The translations under genes were made by a program, and so were the position numbers. From [Clostridium] symbiosum (GTDB lineage: Bacteria > Bacillota > Clostridia > Lachnospirales > Lachnospiraceae): 64,000 nt of DNA. The notes beneath the pieces are model-generated. The model did not search any database, was not told the DNA's origin, and was given only the letters and a program-made list of their open reading frames with translations. The DNA is taken from positions 1-64,000 of the forward strand of contig JAETSN010000008.1 of assembly GCA_021769625.1 (NCBI GenBank), given 5' to 3'. Shown here one piece after another: positions 28,418 through 36,919 of the stretch (its first letter is position 1; each line of letters opens with the position of its first letter).

Positions 28418-29986
28418 ATGTCATTGATCAATGTAAATGATCTGACTTTCCATTATGAGGGAAGTTCGGACAATATTTTTGAGAATGTATCATTTCAGAT
28501 AGATACGAACTGGAAACTCGGGTTTGTTGCAAGAAACGGGAGAGGAAAAACGACTTTCTTAAAACTTCTCATGGGCGAGTATGAGTACAGGGGGAATATC
28601 AGTTGCGAGGAAAGTTTTGATTATTTTCCGTTTTCTATACGAGACAGGGAGAAGACTTTTCTGGACAATATGGATGAGATATACCCGGAGTATGAGCTGT
28701 GGAAACTCTGTAAGGAGCTGTCTCTGCTTCATGTGGAGGAGGATGTGTTGTATCGTCCTTTCCGTACTCTGAGTAACGGGGAACAGACAAAAGTGATGCT
28801 GGCGGCGCTGTTTTCACAGGATCATAAATTTTTGCTGATAGATGAGCCCACCAACCATCTGGATGTGAGAGGCAGGGAAACTATCAGGGATTATCTAAAG
28901 CAAAAGAAAGGTTTTATTCTGGTTTCCCATGACAGAGATATCCTGGACCAGTGTGTCGATCATATTCTTGTGATCAATAAGACGAATATAGAAATATATA
29001 AGGGAAATTTTTCTACCTGGTGGGAGGAGAAGAAGAGAAGGGATAACTGGGAACTTCAGGAAAATGAAAAACTGAAAAAGGATATCAAGAGGCTGGAGCA
29101 GTCCGCCCGCGTGAAAGAAGAGTGGGCAGATCAGATCGAATCCAGAAAGATCGGGAAAAAGGCGGCGGAGGAAGTAAAGAAAAAAGGGATGTCCAATAAA
29201 GGGAGGAGGGCATATATCGGAGAAAAGACAAGGAGAATGGAGAAACGCCGCAAGAATCTGGAACACCGGGAAGAGAGGGCAATCGAAGAGAAGTCCGGGC
29301 TTTTGAAGAATCTGGAGACAGTGGAAGATCTGAAACTTTTCCCTTTAAGGCATCACAAGGAAGTGCTCGTAAATTTGTCCGATGTATGTATTTATTATGA
29401 GCATGCTGACGGGAGCCGCAGGGATCTTGGCACTGTAGGTTTTGAAGTAAAAACCGGAGAGTGTGTTGTGCTTCACGGAAAAAACGGCTGCGGGAAATCC
29501 AGTATATTAAAGGCGGTCATCCAGACGGCGGAGGAGAGAGCCGACAGAGAGATTGAGCACAGTATGTCTCTTGCCGATCCGATCCGTTATACAGGTACGA
29601 TCACTACAGCCGGAGGTCTGAAAATATCCTATGTGCCGCAGGATACTTCTCATCTAAAGGGAAGCCTTGCAGATTATGCGGAAAAGTATCAGTTAGATCT
29701 CACAAACTTTTTAATGCTGCTCCGAAAACTGGATCTGGGAAGAGGACAGTTTGAAAAGAATATGGAAGACTACAGCGGAGGACAGAAGAAAAAGGTTCTG
29801 ATCGCTAGAAGTTTATGCGAACAGGCGCATCTGTATATCTGGGATGAATCCTTAAATTTCATAGATGTTTTTTCCAAGATGCAGATAGAGGAACTTCTGA
29901 TAAAATATCGTCCCACGATGCTGTTGGTGGAACATGATACCGCTTTCGTGGAGAAGGTCGGAACAAAGATCATAAAAATTTTTTGA
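28418..29986 (+). CDS. ABC-F ribosomal protection protein (Lsa/Vga/CplR-like)
   Basis: This 522-residue protein has two ABC domains and no membrane helices, so it acts on the ribosome rather than exporting drug. Domain 1: Walker A ARNGRGKT (38-45), signature LSNGEQ, Walker B LLIDEPTNHLD. A long basic interdomain linker (about 195-310, many Lys/Arg) reaches the ribosome. Domain 2: Walker A HGKNGCGKSS, signature YSGGQ, Walker B IWDESLNFID. The W-D-E-x-L-N-F/Y-I-D form is typical of antibiotic-resistance ABC-F proteins; a Ser replaces the usual Pro. Related proteins give resistance to lincosamides, streptogramin A and pleuromutilins. The start is fixed by GAGGAG. Confidence 0.9.
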   Translation: MSLINVNDLTFHYEGSSDNIFENVSFQIDTNWKLGFVARNGRGKTTFLKLLMGEYEYRGNISCEESFDYFPFSIRDREKTFLDNMDEIYPEYELWKLCKELSLLHVEEDVLYRPFRTLSNGEQTKVMLAALFSQDHKFLLIDEPTNHLDVRGRETIRDYLKQKKGFILVSHDRDILDQCVDHILVINKTNIEIYKGNFSTWWEEKKRRDNWELQENEKLKKDIKRLEQSARVKEEWADQIESRKIGKKAAEEVKKKGMSNKGRRAYIGEKTRRMEKRRKNLEHREERAIEEKSGLLKNLETVEDLKLFPLRHHKEVLVNLSDVCIYYEHADGSRRDLGTVGFEVKTGECVVLHGKNGCGKSSILKAVIQTAEERADREIEHSMSLADPIRYTGTITTAGGLKISYVPQDTSHLKGSLADYAEKYQLDLTNFLMLLRKLDLGRGQFEKNMEDYSGGQKKKVLIARSLCEQAHLYIWDESLNFIDVFSKMQIEELLIKYRPTMLLVEHDTAFVEKVGTKIIKIF

Positions 29987-30071
29987 ATTTAGAAGACTGT
30001 ATTCTTTACGGAAAAAAAGGGAAGTGATATGATATTTTTGACAGCAGTATTGACAGAAGGAGGAAAAAAAG

Positions 30072-30605
30072 ATGGGTTTATTTTCAAAAAAACCGAAGGA
30101 ATTAGAGTATGACGCTGCGGATTGTCAAAGGAAAAAAGAAATGATGCGCAAGATGTGGAATGAGGCGGTGGAGGATGGAGACAGTTATGAAATTCTTCAT
30201 GCGAGCCAGACAACATCCAAATTTGAGAAAGGACTGGTTTTTGACACAAATACGACGACATATTATCATTATATTGTGGGGTATAGGAAAAGTGACAGCA
30301 GGGTAGGCCTCGTCCAGATAGACAGGGAACTGACTCAACATACGGAACCGTATTTTGTGGATATGAGCGCTGTAGTCGGCGTGACATATTATGCAAAGTA
30401 TCAGCAGGCATGGCTTATTTATCGCAAAAACTATGGAGATCATGGCGAGCAGTTTAATATCAATGATACAGGAAGCAAAACGATGGCTGGTATCGCCAAT
30501 ATGGTTCAGAAGGAAGAGAGGGAAAAGTTTCTGGACTTTCTGGAGGAATTGAGAAGCCGTCTGGAAAAAGAAGGACATAAACAGGAGAAGTGGAAAAGGG
30601 TATGA
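30072..30605 (+). CDS. Conserved hypothetical cytoplasmic protein
   Basis: This 177-residue protein has no signal peptide. It starts with a basic LFSKKPKE stretch and has a central beta-rich part (YHYIVGYRKSDSRVGLVQIDREL...) and a helical Glu/Lys-rich C-terminus. AAGGAGG precedes the ATG. Its stop overlaps the start of the next gene in an ATGA, so the two are translationally coupled. The family is not recognised; the middle part resembles PH-like folds only vaguely. Confidence 0.75.
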   Translation: MGLFSKKPKELEYDAADCQRKKEMMRKMWNEAVEDGDSYEILHASQTTSKFEKGLVFDTNTTTYYHYIVGYRKSDSRVGLVQIDRELTQHTEPYFVDMSAVVGVTYYAKYQQAWLIYRKNYGDHGEQFNINDTGSKTMAGIANMVQKEEREKFLDFLEELRSRLEKEGHKQEKWKRV

Positions 30606-31321
30606 TAGGAAGATTATTAAGAAGCATATCAGGATTTTCAGTAATAGTCTTATTGTTAGGATGCATCTTTCTCGGCGTATTGATAAAGGAGGGAGATTTT
30701 CCGAATATTTTAATGCCGTCCCATGATTATGATTATATATTGGAGAACGGACTGAAAAAGGGACAGCATATCAAAGGAGAGATCTTTTACAGTCTCGGAA
30801 GTTTTGCCAGTGAAGAGAGTTATACGCAGTATGAAAATTCCAGAACAGCATCCAAGACTACCGGTTATTATTACATGATCCCGGTGGGAGAGGGCGGAAT
30901 GGCGGCAGTTTATATCCGTAAGGCTAATCTGGATGATATGGATACGCTGACAAATGAGACATATGAATATTTGAATGGAGGAGATATTCCGCAGACGGGA
31001 GTTCACTTTGAAGGTGTAGCGGTCAAAATGGACAAACAGTTAAAGGGTCTGGAGAAAGCATTCCGGGAAGAACTGGAGTACATGGGCTATACGGAGAGTG
31101 AAGTGGAAGAGATGCTTTCCTCCTACTCGGACGGGGAATGTCTTGTTCTCTATGGGCCTGCGCAGATGTCGACGGCATATGTCATGATCGCTGTCGCAAT
31201 TCTTGCAATTTTGCTGGGTATTTTTTTGATCGCCCGCAATTACAGGAAAGAAGTAGAATACGATGAGATGAAAGCGAGCGGGATGACGAAGCCGGAGGGT
31301 GTGACAAAAATAAATATGTAG
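30602..31321 (+). CDS. Membrane protein, two-helix topology
   Basis: This 239-residue protein has an N-terminal membrane helix (about 9-28), a long non-cytoplasmic part with Tyr-rich and Glu-rich stretches, and a second helix near the C-terminus (about 193-216), followed by a short charged tail. I use the ATG at 30602, which overlaps the preceding stop (ATGA); a GTG at 30590 is possible. It is a probable partner of the preceding soluble protein. Unknown function. Confidence 0.75.
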   Translation: MIGRLLRSISGFSVIVLLLGCIFLGVLIKEGDFPNILMPSHDYDYILENGLKKGQHIKGEIFYSLGSFASEESYTQYENSRTASKTTGYYYMIPVGEGGMAAVYIRKANLDDMDTLTNETYEYLNGGDIPQTGVHFEGVAVKMDKQLKGLEKAFREELEYMGYTESEVEEMLSSYSDGECLVLYGPAQMSTAYVMIAVAILAILLGIFLIARNYRKEVEYDEMKASGMTKPEGVTKINM

Positions 31322-31457
31322 TTAACGGGGGCGGACGCTGGTAAGAATATAAAATACTTCGTCGCCACGCTTGCGCCGGCTCTGTTTTTCAAAGGGCTCC
31401 TTAAGTATTTTATATTCTTACTAGCTGACTGAGGTATTAACTAAATGATATTGGTTC
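31322..31457 (+). repeat. Dispersed palindromic element, copy C (short form)
   Basis: It starts immediately after the preceding stop (GTTAACGGGGGCGGACGC). Arms at 31337-31359 and 31403-31425 pair over 23 bases with one G.T and carry the same GTAAGAATATAAAATACTT as copy B. The interior is only about 43 bases and lacks the folded core. The right flank, GAGGTATTAACTAAATGATATTGG, is shared with the remnant at 19195 and copy G. Confidence 0.85.
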
Positions 31458-31469
31458 AGCCTTCCATAT

Positions 31470-31643
31470 CAGTTAATACCATAAAACAGCCGGGAGGAAA
31501 ATCAAATCCTCAAGGAGCCCCTGCAGCAACGTCGGCACTTGGCGAGGTGCTTCACGAGCCTAGTACCGCTACGTTGCAGCCCGGAGCGAGAGCGTGGCGA
31601 CGGAAGATTTGATTTTTCTCCCGGCGTCCGCTGTCGTTAACTG
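31470..31643 (-). repeat. Dispersed palindromic element, copy D
   Basis: It lies opposite copy C and starts, on the minus strand, about 20 bases after the DUF4132 stop. Arms at 31489-31511 and 31603-31625 pair at 21 of 23 positions. The interior carries GCAACGT/ACGTTGC where other copies have AAAAAGCGT/ACGCTTTTT, and AGGC/GCCA where copies A and E have AAGC/GCTA, so two inner helices are compensated. The two elements together fill the 340-base convergent gap. Confidence 0.85.
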
Positions 31644-31661
31644 GTTCTATAGGCTGAACTG

Positions 31662-34600
31662 TTACTCTTTCCAGAATTCGTTTCTCTCCTGACTGGAGGA
31701 GACGGCTCTTGCGGTCTGCATGACGATCTCGCTGAAATACCGCTCAGAAAGTTCGCTGATCTTTTTGTTGAATTTTACGTCGAGAACAGTGACGTCCTCG
31801 TTTTCTCCCGCGACGTAAGTGCCGGAGAAGTTGAGTTCCGCCCTCAATCCCTGTTCTTTGTCTTCCCGGTAGAAATAGTAGAAGATGCCCGCGTCCTCCG
31901 CCTGTCCGCGGTACCAGCCCATATTCTGCATCTTTCCGATCAGGGACAGGTCATTCAGGATATATCCGCCGAAACGCTCCATAGATTTGGAGTCCGCCTC
32001 CTCCTTCGTCATGTGGTAGACAGGGCGGGAGAGCTGTTCGATCGGCTGGGTGATCTCGTAGTCCTTGAGCTGTGTTTTCCATGCGGCGATGGACTCTTCA
32101 GATAATTCCACCGGATGGACCAGACCGATCTTCTGCTGTTTTTCGTATGCTGAATTGTTCTGTAGTGAGGAATGCTGTCGTCCGGCGCTATTTTCAGCGT
32201 TATTCTCAGTGTTATTTCCGGCGTTCTGTTTCGTGTTCTGTCCGAAATCCGTAACATTGTTTGCTGATCCGCAGTTATTCTCCGGAAGAATAAATTCTTC
32301 TTCCTCTTCTGTATTGAAGCTGCCGTCCTCCATATACCGGAAAGTCTGCGTCAGCTTATTATCCTCATAGATCCCCCAGATCAGCCCGATCGCAAACTGG
32401 TGCATGATCGGGTTTTCCACAAAGAGCTTTTTCCACGCCTCACAGGTCCATTTCCTTTCAGTGGAGAGCGCCATCTCCAGACGCATTTTTTGGCTGCTCA
32501 CGGTAGTCTTCATCTGCTTTTTCATCTCTTTGAAGGCAGCGTAGCTCTCCGCGGATTTTTCCGGGTCGTCCTTCTTGCCGGGGGCAGGCAGGTTCTTTAA
32601 TTTCTTGCCGCTCTCATCAAAGACTTCTATCTCCAGGGCGGGCGTGATCGTCACGGTAAAGGATCTTTCGCCATAATCGAAATGCCTCTCCATCTTTTCG
32701 TCAAATCCGAGGTTCGGCACGATGCGGTCCGCCAATTCTTCCGTCGTGATGCCGAGCTGCTCCGCGGCAAATTTCAAAGCCTCTGCGGCGGCAGCCTTTA
32801 CCTGGCGGAATTTGAACTTTCTGGAGATGCTGTCCACGATGAGGAGCGCTTCCGGTTTCGGATTCAAGGCGAGCGCCTGCACGGCGTCCGCGGCGATGGC
32901 GCCTCTCGAATGCTGAGGCCAGTCGTTGATCTGGTGCTGGAGCTTTTTGATGATGTCCGTCCCGCCGTGGATGGATGCGGCGTAGAGCACCCAGCGCTTC
33001 TTTGCCTCTGCGCCGAGGGCGAGCCATTTATCAAACAGTTCATTGACATAGACCGCAAACTCCGCCTCATTCAGTTCCGCTGCCAGAGCCGCCGCGTCTT
33101 TGTTAACGCCGCAGGTCGGCATGGAAGCGTAGCTGAGCAGGATCGCCTGCAGATATTCTTCGTCCGCCAGTATCGGTCCGGAGGTATTTTGTTTACCGCC
33201 AGCATTGCTATTAGAAACACCATTATCAGAAGTACTGCTGTCAGAAACATCGCCGTTAGAAACACCATCATCAGGAATACTGCCATCAGAGACCGGGACA
33301 TCCGCAGCCTTTTTATGTACTTCGGAGAAAGGCGTCTCATAAGCCCATGCCAAGGTGCGTTTCTTCCCGCCTTTATGTATCTGCTTCACAAGATCCTGCA
33401 GAGTTAATACGCTGCCTGCCTGGGAAACGCCTGCATTAAAAAGATCCTGCAGCAGTGCCCTCACTTTACCGTTTTTCTCTTTTTCCAGCAAAGCCGTGAG
33501 CTCCGGCTGATATTTTTCGGAATCCCATTTTGCCAGTGTGCGGACGGCAAGTTCTCTCTCTGCAGCTTTCTTGGAGGAAAGGAATGCCAGAATTTCTGTC
33601 TCCCAGTCTTTCTGCCGGCAAAGTATGTCGCAGATCGTTTCTTTTACAAGTTTTGAACCGTCCTGGGCATAAGACAGGATTTCCGTTTTATTTTTTTCCG
33701 GGTCTTTACTCAAGACTGTTAAAGCCAAAACTCTGCTGACAGCGTCGGCTTCTTTGAAAGCTGAAAGAATCTCCTCCCGGTTTACGGTGATATATTTACA
33801 GAAGATTTCCACGGTCGTATTTTTTAACAGTTCTTTGTGCTTTTCGTTATAAAAGTACTGATACATCATCGAGTAGAACTTTAACTGGTGCGTCGCGTCC
33901 AGATGTTCTTTTTCAAAGGATGAAAATATCTTCCTGACATTCTGTGTGTTGAGCGTACCGTTCACGATCATTCCCCAATAGAAAAAATAGGTAGTGCCGC
34001 TCAGGAAATAATAAACCATTGCCCGGTTATAAAAATCATGGTCAAGATATGTTTCTGCATAAGCCTGCAGTAACTGATTCAGTTGTGAGACATTGCCGCC
34101 GTATCCGTACTTTGTAAAGATCTGATCTTCGTAAAAGAGAAAATCAGACAGTTCCATCTCGCCCCGCAGATATTTTTTTGCTTCACTGATCTTGGGACAT
34201 CTCTCTGTGATCAGATCGATCAGCTTATCTCGCTCCTTTGTGCCGTCTTTCCGCCTTTCAAGAAAGAGTGGTTTATCCTCCTGTTCAAGAATTTTCATCA
34301 TAACGGAAGAGTCATGGGCATTTGCACGGTCCAGGATCTGTATAAAGATTGCTTTGTTCTTGCGGAACTGTTCTTTCAGAACAGTATCCAGATTTCTGGA
34401 GGCCGCCTGCAGAATCAGAGCCCTCTGATCGATATCAAAAAAATCGTCATAGTCCCCGCCTCTGTATCGGATATCCATCCATAGTCCATTGCTGACTGTG
34501 ACAGCGATGGTGAACATATCCTGAACACTCGCGGCAAAACAGATTTTTACAACATTCCTCAAAATGTCCGACAGGGTGAAATTGAGAAGCGCCGTTCCGC

Positions 34601-35468
34601 CGAGAAGATTCAGGGTATAGGTGGAGATTTTACACTTCCTGTTGGAAAGTTTTAATATGTTGTCTGTGATCTGATTTTGTCTGACTGCTTGCTTGATATC
34701 CTGCATGATGGAGGCGGGCATCGTGTGGGCATCATATATATTGATCAGATTGTTGACCAGAATATCCTCATACTGCTGCATCAGAGGGATATCCTCATCT
34801 TTCACCTGACGGCCCACTTCCGGCGTTTTCCCGAAAAATTTATTGATGCCGGTGAGAATGCCGCCCTGTTTCTCCTCTTTTTGAAGCAGTTTTCCGGCAT
34901 CCGGATACTTGATCAGGAAATAGGCGGCAAGTAATATCAGCTTGGCGCTGCCGCAGGAATGCATATCTATATTAGGTATATTTTTTACATTTTTGGGATA
35001 GTCTGCAAGCAGATAAGCCCTCCTGACAGCTTCCGCATCGCGGTCCGTCAGCTTTATGATCTGCTGGATTCCCGTCGCGATACGGTACTGATAGATACCG
35101 GCATCCGCAGCGTAAACGGCAAGAGCTTTGTCCGTGTCGACGGGAAGTTTCCAAAGATACATAAGGCCGTTGCCGCCGCTAATGCCACGGGGCAGCAGGG
35201 AAGTACAGCTTGTGCCGCCGATGGCAAAGAGGATGTGGAACAGTTTCCCCGCCTCCTCCATTTTGCCATGTTTAAAAAGACCGGCGAAAACGGTAGTGTC
35301 TGACTGATGGGATGCGGTCAGATTTTTGTAGGGAAGATCCTTCAGGACTTCTTCTCCCTTTTCGCCGGACAGATAACTCTCCAGAAGATCCAGATGTTCC
35401 GGCGCCAGATTCAGTTTTTCCAACAATTTCATTATACTTTCGGTATGTGTTTCTCTTGAAATTCTCAT
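31662..35468 (-). CDS. DUF4132 protein (MolR/YehI-like)
   Basis: This very large protein of 1268 residues resembles E. coli YehI (about 1200). The long N-terminal two-thirds is helical and HEAT-like (repeated Leu/Ala helices, e.g. TRTLAKWD and YASMPTCGVN). A low-complexity Ser/Asn/Asp linker lies around residues 755-800. The C-terminal part shows the DUF4132 pattern WTCEAWKKLFVENPIMHQF, LVHPVEL and QPIEQLSRPVYHMT, interrupted by an Asn/Gln-rich segment. Its start overlaps the preceding 120-residue gene by an ATGA. Such proteins accompany MoxR/VWA/SWIM sets, as here. Biochemical role unknown; chaperone-like or conflict functions have been proposed for these systems. Confidence 0.88.
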   Translation of the reverse strand: MRISRETHTESIMKLLEKLNLAPEHLDLLESYLSGEKGEEVLKDLPYKNLTASHQSDTTVFAGLFKHGKMEEAGKLFHILFAIGGTSCTSLLPRGISGGNGLMYLWKLPVDTDKALAVYAADAGIYQYRIATGIQQIIKLTDRDAEAVRRAYLLADYPKNVKNIPNIDMHSCGSAKLILLAAYFLIKYPDAGKLLQKEEKQGGILTGINKFFGKTPEVGRQVKDEDIPLMQQYEDILVNNLINIYDAHTMPASIMQDIKQAVRQNQITDNILKLSNRKCKISTYTLNLLGGTALLNFTLSDILRNVVKICFAASVQDMFTIAVTVSNGLWMDIRYRGGDYDDFFDIDQRALILQAASRNLDTVLKEQFRKNKAIFIQILDRANAHDSSVMMKILEQEDKPLFLERRKDGTKERDKLIDLITERCPKISEAKKYLRGEMELSDFLFYEDQIFTKYGYGGNVSQLNQLLQAYAETYLDHDFYNRAMVYYFLSGTTYFFYWGMIVNGTLNTQNVRKIFSSFEKEHLDATHQLKFYSMMYQYFYNEKHKELLKNTTVEIFCKYITVNREEILSAFKEADAVSRVLALTVLSKDPEKNKTEILSYAQDGSKLVKETICDILCRQKDWETEILAFLSSKKAAERELAVRTLAKWDSEKYQPELTALLEKEKNGKVRALLQDLFNAGVSQAGSVLTLQDLVKQIHKGGKKRTLAWAYETPFSEVHKKAADVPVSDGSIPDDGVSNGDVSDSSTSDNGVSNSNAGGKQNTSGPILADEEYLQAILLSYASMPTCGVNKDAAALAAELNEAEFAVYVNELFDKWLALGAEAKKRWVLYAASIHGGTDIIKKLQHQINDWPQHSRGAIAADAVQALALNPKPEALLIVDSISRKFKFRQVKAAAAEALKFAAEQLGITTEELADRIVPNLGFDEKMERHFDYGERSFTVTITPALEIEVFDESGKKLKNLPAPGKKDDPEKSAESYAAFKEMKKQMKTTVSSQKMRLEMALSTERKWTCEAWKKLFVENPIMHQFAIGLIWGIYEDNKLTQTFRYMEDGSFNTEEEEEFILPENNCGSANNVTDFGQNTKQNAGNNTENNAENSAGRQHSSLQNNSAYEKQQKIGLVHPVELSEESIAAWKTQLKDYEITQPIEQLSRPVYHMTKEEADSKSMERFGGYILNDLSLIGKMQNMGWYRGQAEDAGIFYYFYREDKEQGLRAELNFSGTYVAGENEDVTVLDVKFNKKISELSERYFSEIVMQTARAVSSSQERNEFWKE

Positions 35469-35827
35469 GGTTGTTTTGATCCTCCGTTTTCATTTATATA
35501 ATAATTTTTCCCCCTGTCATAGGCAGTTTTTTCCATGCCGAATTGCATATATTCTACCAGCTTTGTATAATATTTTGCGGAAAGCGAATCGGCGCTCTTG
35601 GCGGCGGATATCTGGTGTCTGTTATTGAACAGTTCTTCGCGCAGGGCGCCCAGCAATTCGGAGAGATGCTTCATGCCGCACTGGGCGGCTATGTCTGCCT
35701 TTTCCTCCAATTCCTGCAAAGTGCTGTCATGGATGGTATGAAAACCGCTCTGACAGATATCTTCAAGAATGGAGCTGATCTCCGTAAAAAATTCTTCAAA
35801 GTAAGCCTCTTTGTTTTCTGAAAACAT
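35465..35827 (-). CDS. Small helical protein coupled to DUF4132
   Basis: This 120-residue, mostly helical acidic protein has no membrane segment or known motif. It begins five bases after the HxlR stop and overlaps the DUF4132 start by ATGA, so stoichiometric co-translation with DUF4132 is likely. I do not recognise it. Its tight coupling suggests a dedicated partner or inhibitor. Confidence 0.72.
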   Translation of the reverse strand: MFSENKEAYFEEFFTEISSILEDICQSGFHTIHDSTLQELEEKADIAAQCGMKHLSELLGALREELFNNRHQISAAKSADSLSAKYYTKLVEYMQFGMEKTAYDRGKNYYINENGGSKQP

Positions 35828-35832
35828 AAAGA

Positions 35833-36219
35833 TTAAAGATCCTTTCCGATTTTATCTTTTACATTTGCGGTTTGGCCGGAGGAAAAAGATTCTCTGTTGT
35901 TTTCGCCCCAGATACAGAGCTGATCCAAAACGTCCATCAGGGATTTACCTTTTTCGCTTAGGCTATATTCGACTTTTGGCGGTATCTGAGGGTATTCTTT
36001 TCTGATGATAAGCCGGTCTGCCTCCAGTTCTTTCAGGTTATTGCTGAGAGTTTTGTCCGATATGTTTTTCAGATATCTCTTCAGTTCATTGAACCTTACC
36101 ACTTTAAACTCCATCAGGCAGTACAGAATAACCATTTTATGTCTGCCGGATATAAGGGAGAGTGTGTAACTGAATCCGGTATCCTCAAAATTTGCTTTTT
36201 CAATATAATTTTTTATCAT
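35833..36219 (-). CDS. HxlR-family transcriptional regulator
   Basis: This 128-residue winged-helix regulator has the HxlR pattern GRHKMVILYCLMEFKVVRFNELKRYLKNISDKTLSNNLKELEADRLI with the wing ending YPQIPPKVEYSLSEKGKSL. No cysteine sits at the usual redox position, so the ligand is unclear. I chose the ATG at 36219 (AAAGGAAAG upstream); the longer open frame would run into the divergent promoter region. It is the first gene of the HxlR-120aa-DUF4132 operon and is divergent from a flavin reductase. Confidence 0.88.
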   Translation of the reverse strand: MIKNYIEKANFEDTGFSYTLSLISGRHKMVILYCLMEFKVVRFNELKRYLKNISDKTLSNNLKELEADRLIIRKEYPQIPPKVEYSLSEKGKSLMDVLDQLCIWGENNRESFSSGQTANVKDKIGKDL

Positions 36220-36236
36220 TTTACACTTTCCTTTGT

Positions 36237-36263
36237 AATAGTACCTTTCAAATAAAATAGTAC
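36237..36263. promoter_or_regulatory. Likely HxlR operator
   Basis: AATAGTAC occurs twice as a direct repeat (36237-36244 and 36256-36263) exactly 19 bases apart, in the intergenic region between the HxlR gene and the divergent flavin reductase. HxlR proteins commonly bind GTACT-type repeats, so autoregulation plus control of the reductase is likely. Confidence 0.55.
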
Positions 36264-36345
36264 TTGTAATTTTTTTGTTACTACCTATAATCATATACAT
36301 AGACAAAAGTTCTGTCAATTCTATTTGGAAAGCGAGGTACAAAAA

Positions 36346-36912
36346 ATGAGAAAGAAACTGAATATAACAGAGGGTATTTTTCCGATGCCTGTTTTAATGG
36401 TGGCAACCTACAATGAGGACGGCAGCGTTAATGTCATGAATGCCGCATGGGGAACGATGCAGGAAAGGGGCAATGTGGCGCTCAATTTGACAGAAACGCA
36501 TAAAACAGTGAAAAATATAAAGGAAAGAGGCGCTTTCACAGTGAGCATCGCTGATGCCGCCCATGTAGTTGAGGCGGATTATTTCGGAGTGGAGTCAGGC
36601 AACAAAGTTCCGGATAAATTTGAGAAAAGCGGACTCACTGCAGTCAGATCCGAAATGGTGGATGCACCCATCATCAATGAGTTTCCGCTTTGTCTGGAGT
36701 GTGAGTTTATTGAATATCAGGATAATAAATACGGATGCGGCGTTATCGGGAAAGTGGTAAATGTTACGGCGGACGAAAAGGTCATGGTTGGCGATAAAGT
36801 TGACATCTCCCTTGTAAACGCTATTGCCTTTGATCCCTATACACATGGTTATTACAAAGTGGCTGAAAGAGTAGGGGAAGCTTTTAAGGATGGTATACAG
36901 CTCAAAAAATAA
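36346..36912 (+). CDS. Flavin reductase-like FMN-binding split-barrel protein
   Basis: This 188-residue protein of the flavoredoxin/flavin-reductase domain family binds FMN in a split barrel. The pattern MPVLMVATYNEDGSVNVMNAAWG, ALNLTETHKTVKNI and FTVSIADAAHVVEADYFG is typical. The start is the ATG at 36346, preceded by GCGAGG. It is divergent from the HxlR gene, a common arrangement for redox-enzyme targets of HxlR. It converges on the SWIM gene with only seven bases between stops. Confidence 0.88.
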   Translation: MRKKLNITEGIFPMPVLMVATYNEDGSVNVMNAAWGTMQERGNVALNLTETHKTVKNIKERGAFTVSIADAAHVVEADYFGVESGNKVPDKFEKSGLTAVRSEMVDAPIINEFPLCLECEFIEYQDNKYGCGVIGKVVNVTADEKVMVGDKVDISLVNAIAFDPYTHGYYKVAERVGEAFKDGIQLKK

Positions 36913-36919
36913 ACCTGGC

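Noticed and set aside
31322..31643. Elements C and D as simple intrinsic terminators
   Set aside because: The 3' arms are followed by GCTGGTTA-like sequence rather than a U-run, and the arms are far longer than needed; a role in 3' end processing cannot be excluded.
32682..33407. Open frame of 241 codons opposite DUF4132
   Set aside because: It is an antisense frame with low-complexity Ile/Arg repeats derived from the Ser/Asp linker of DUF4132; no start signal.
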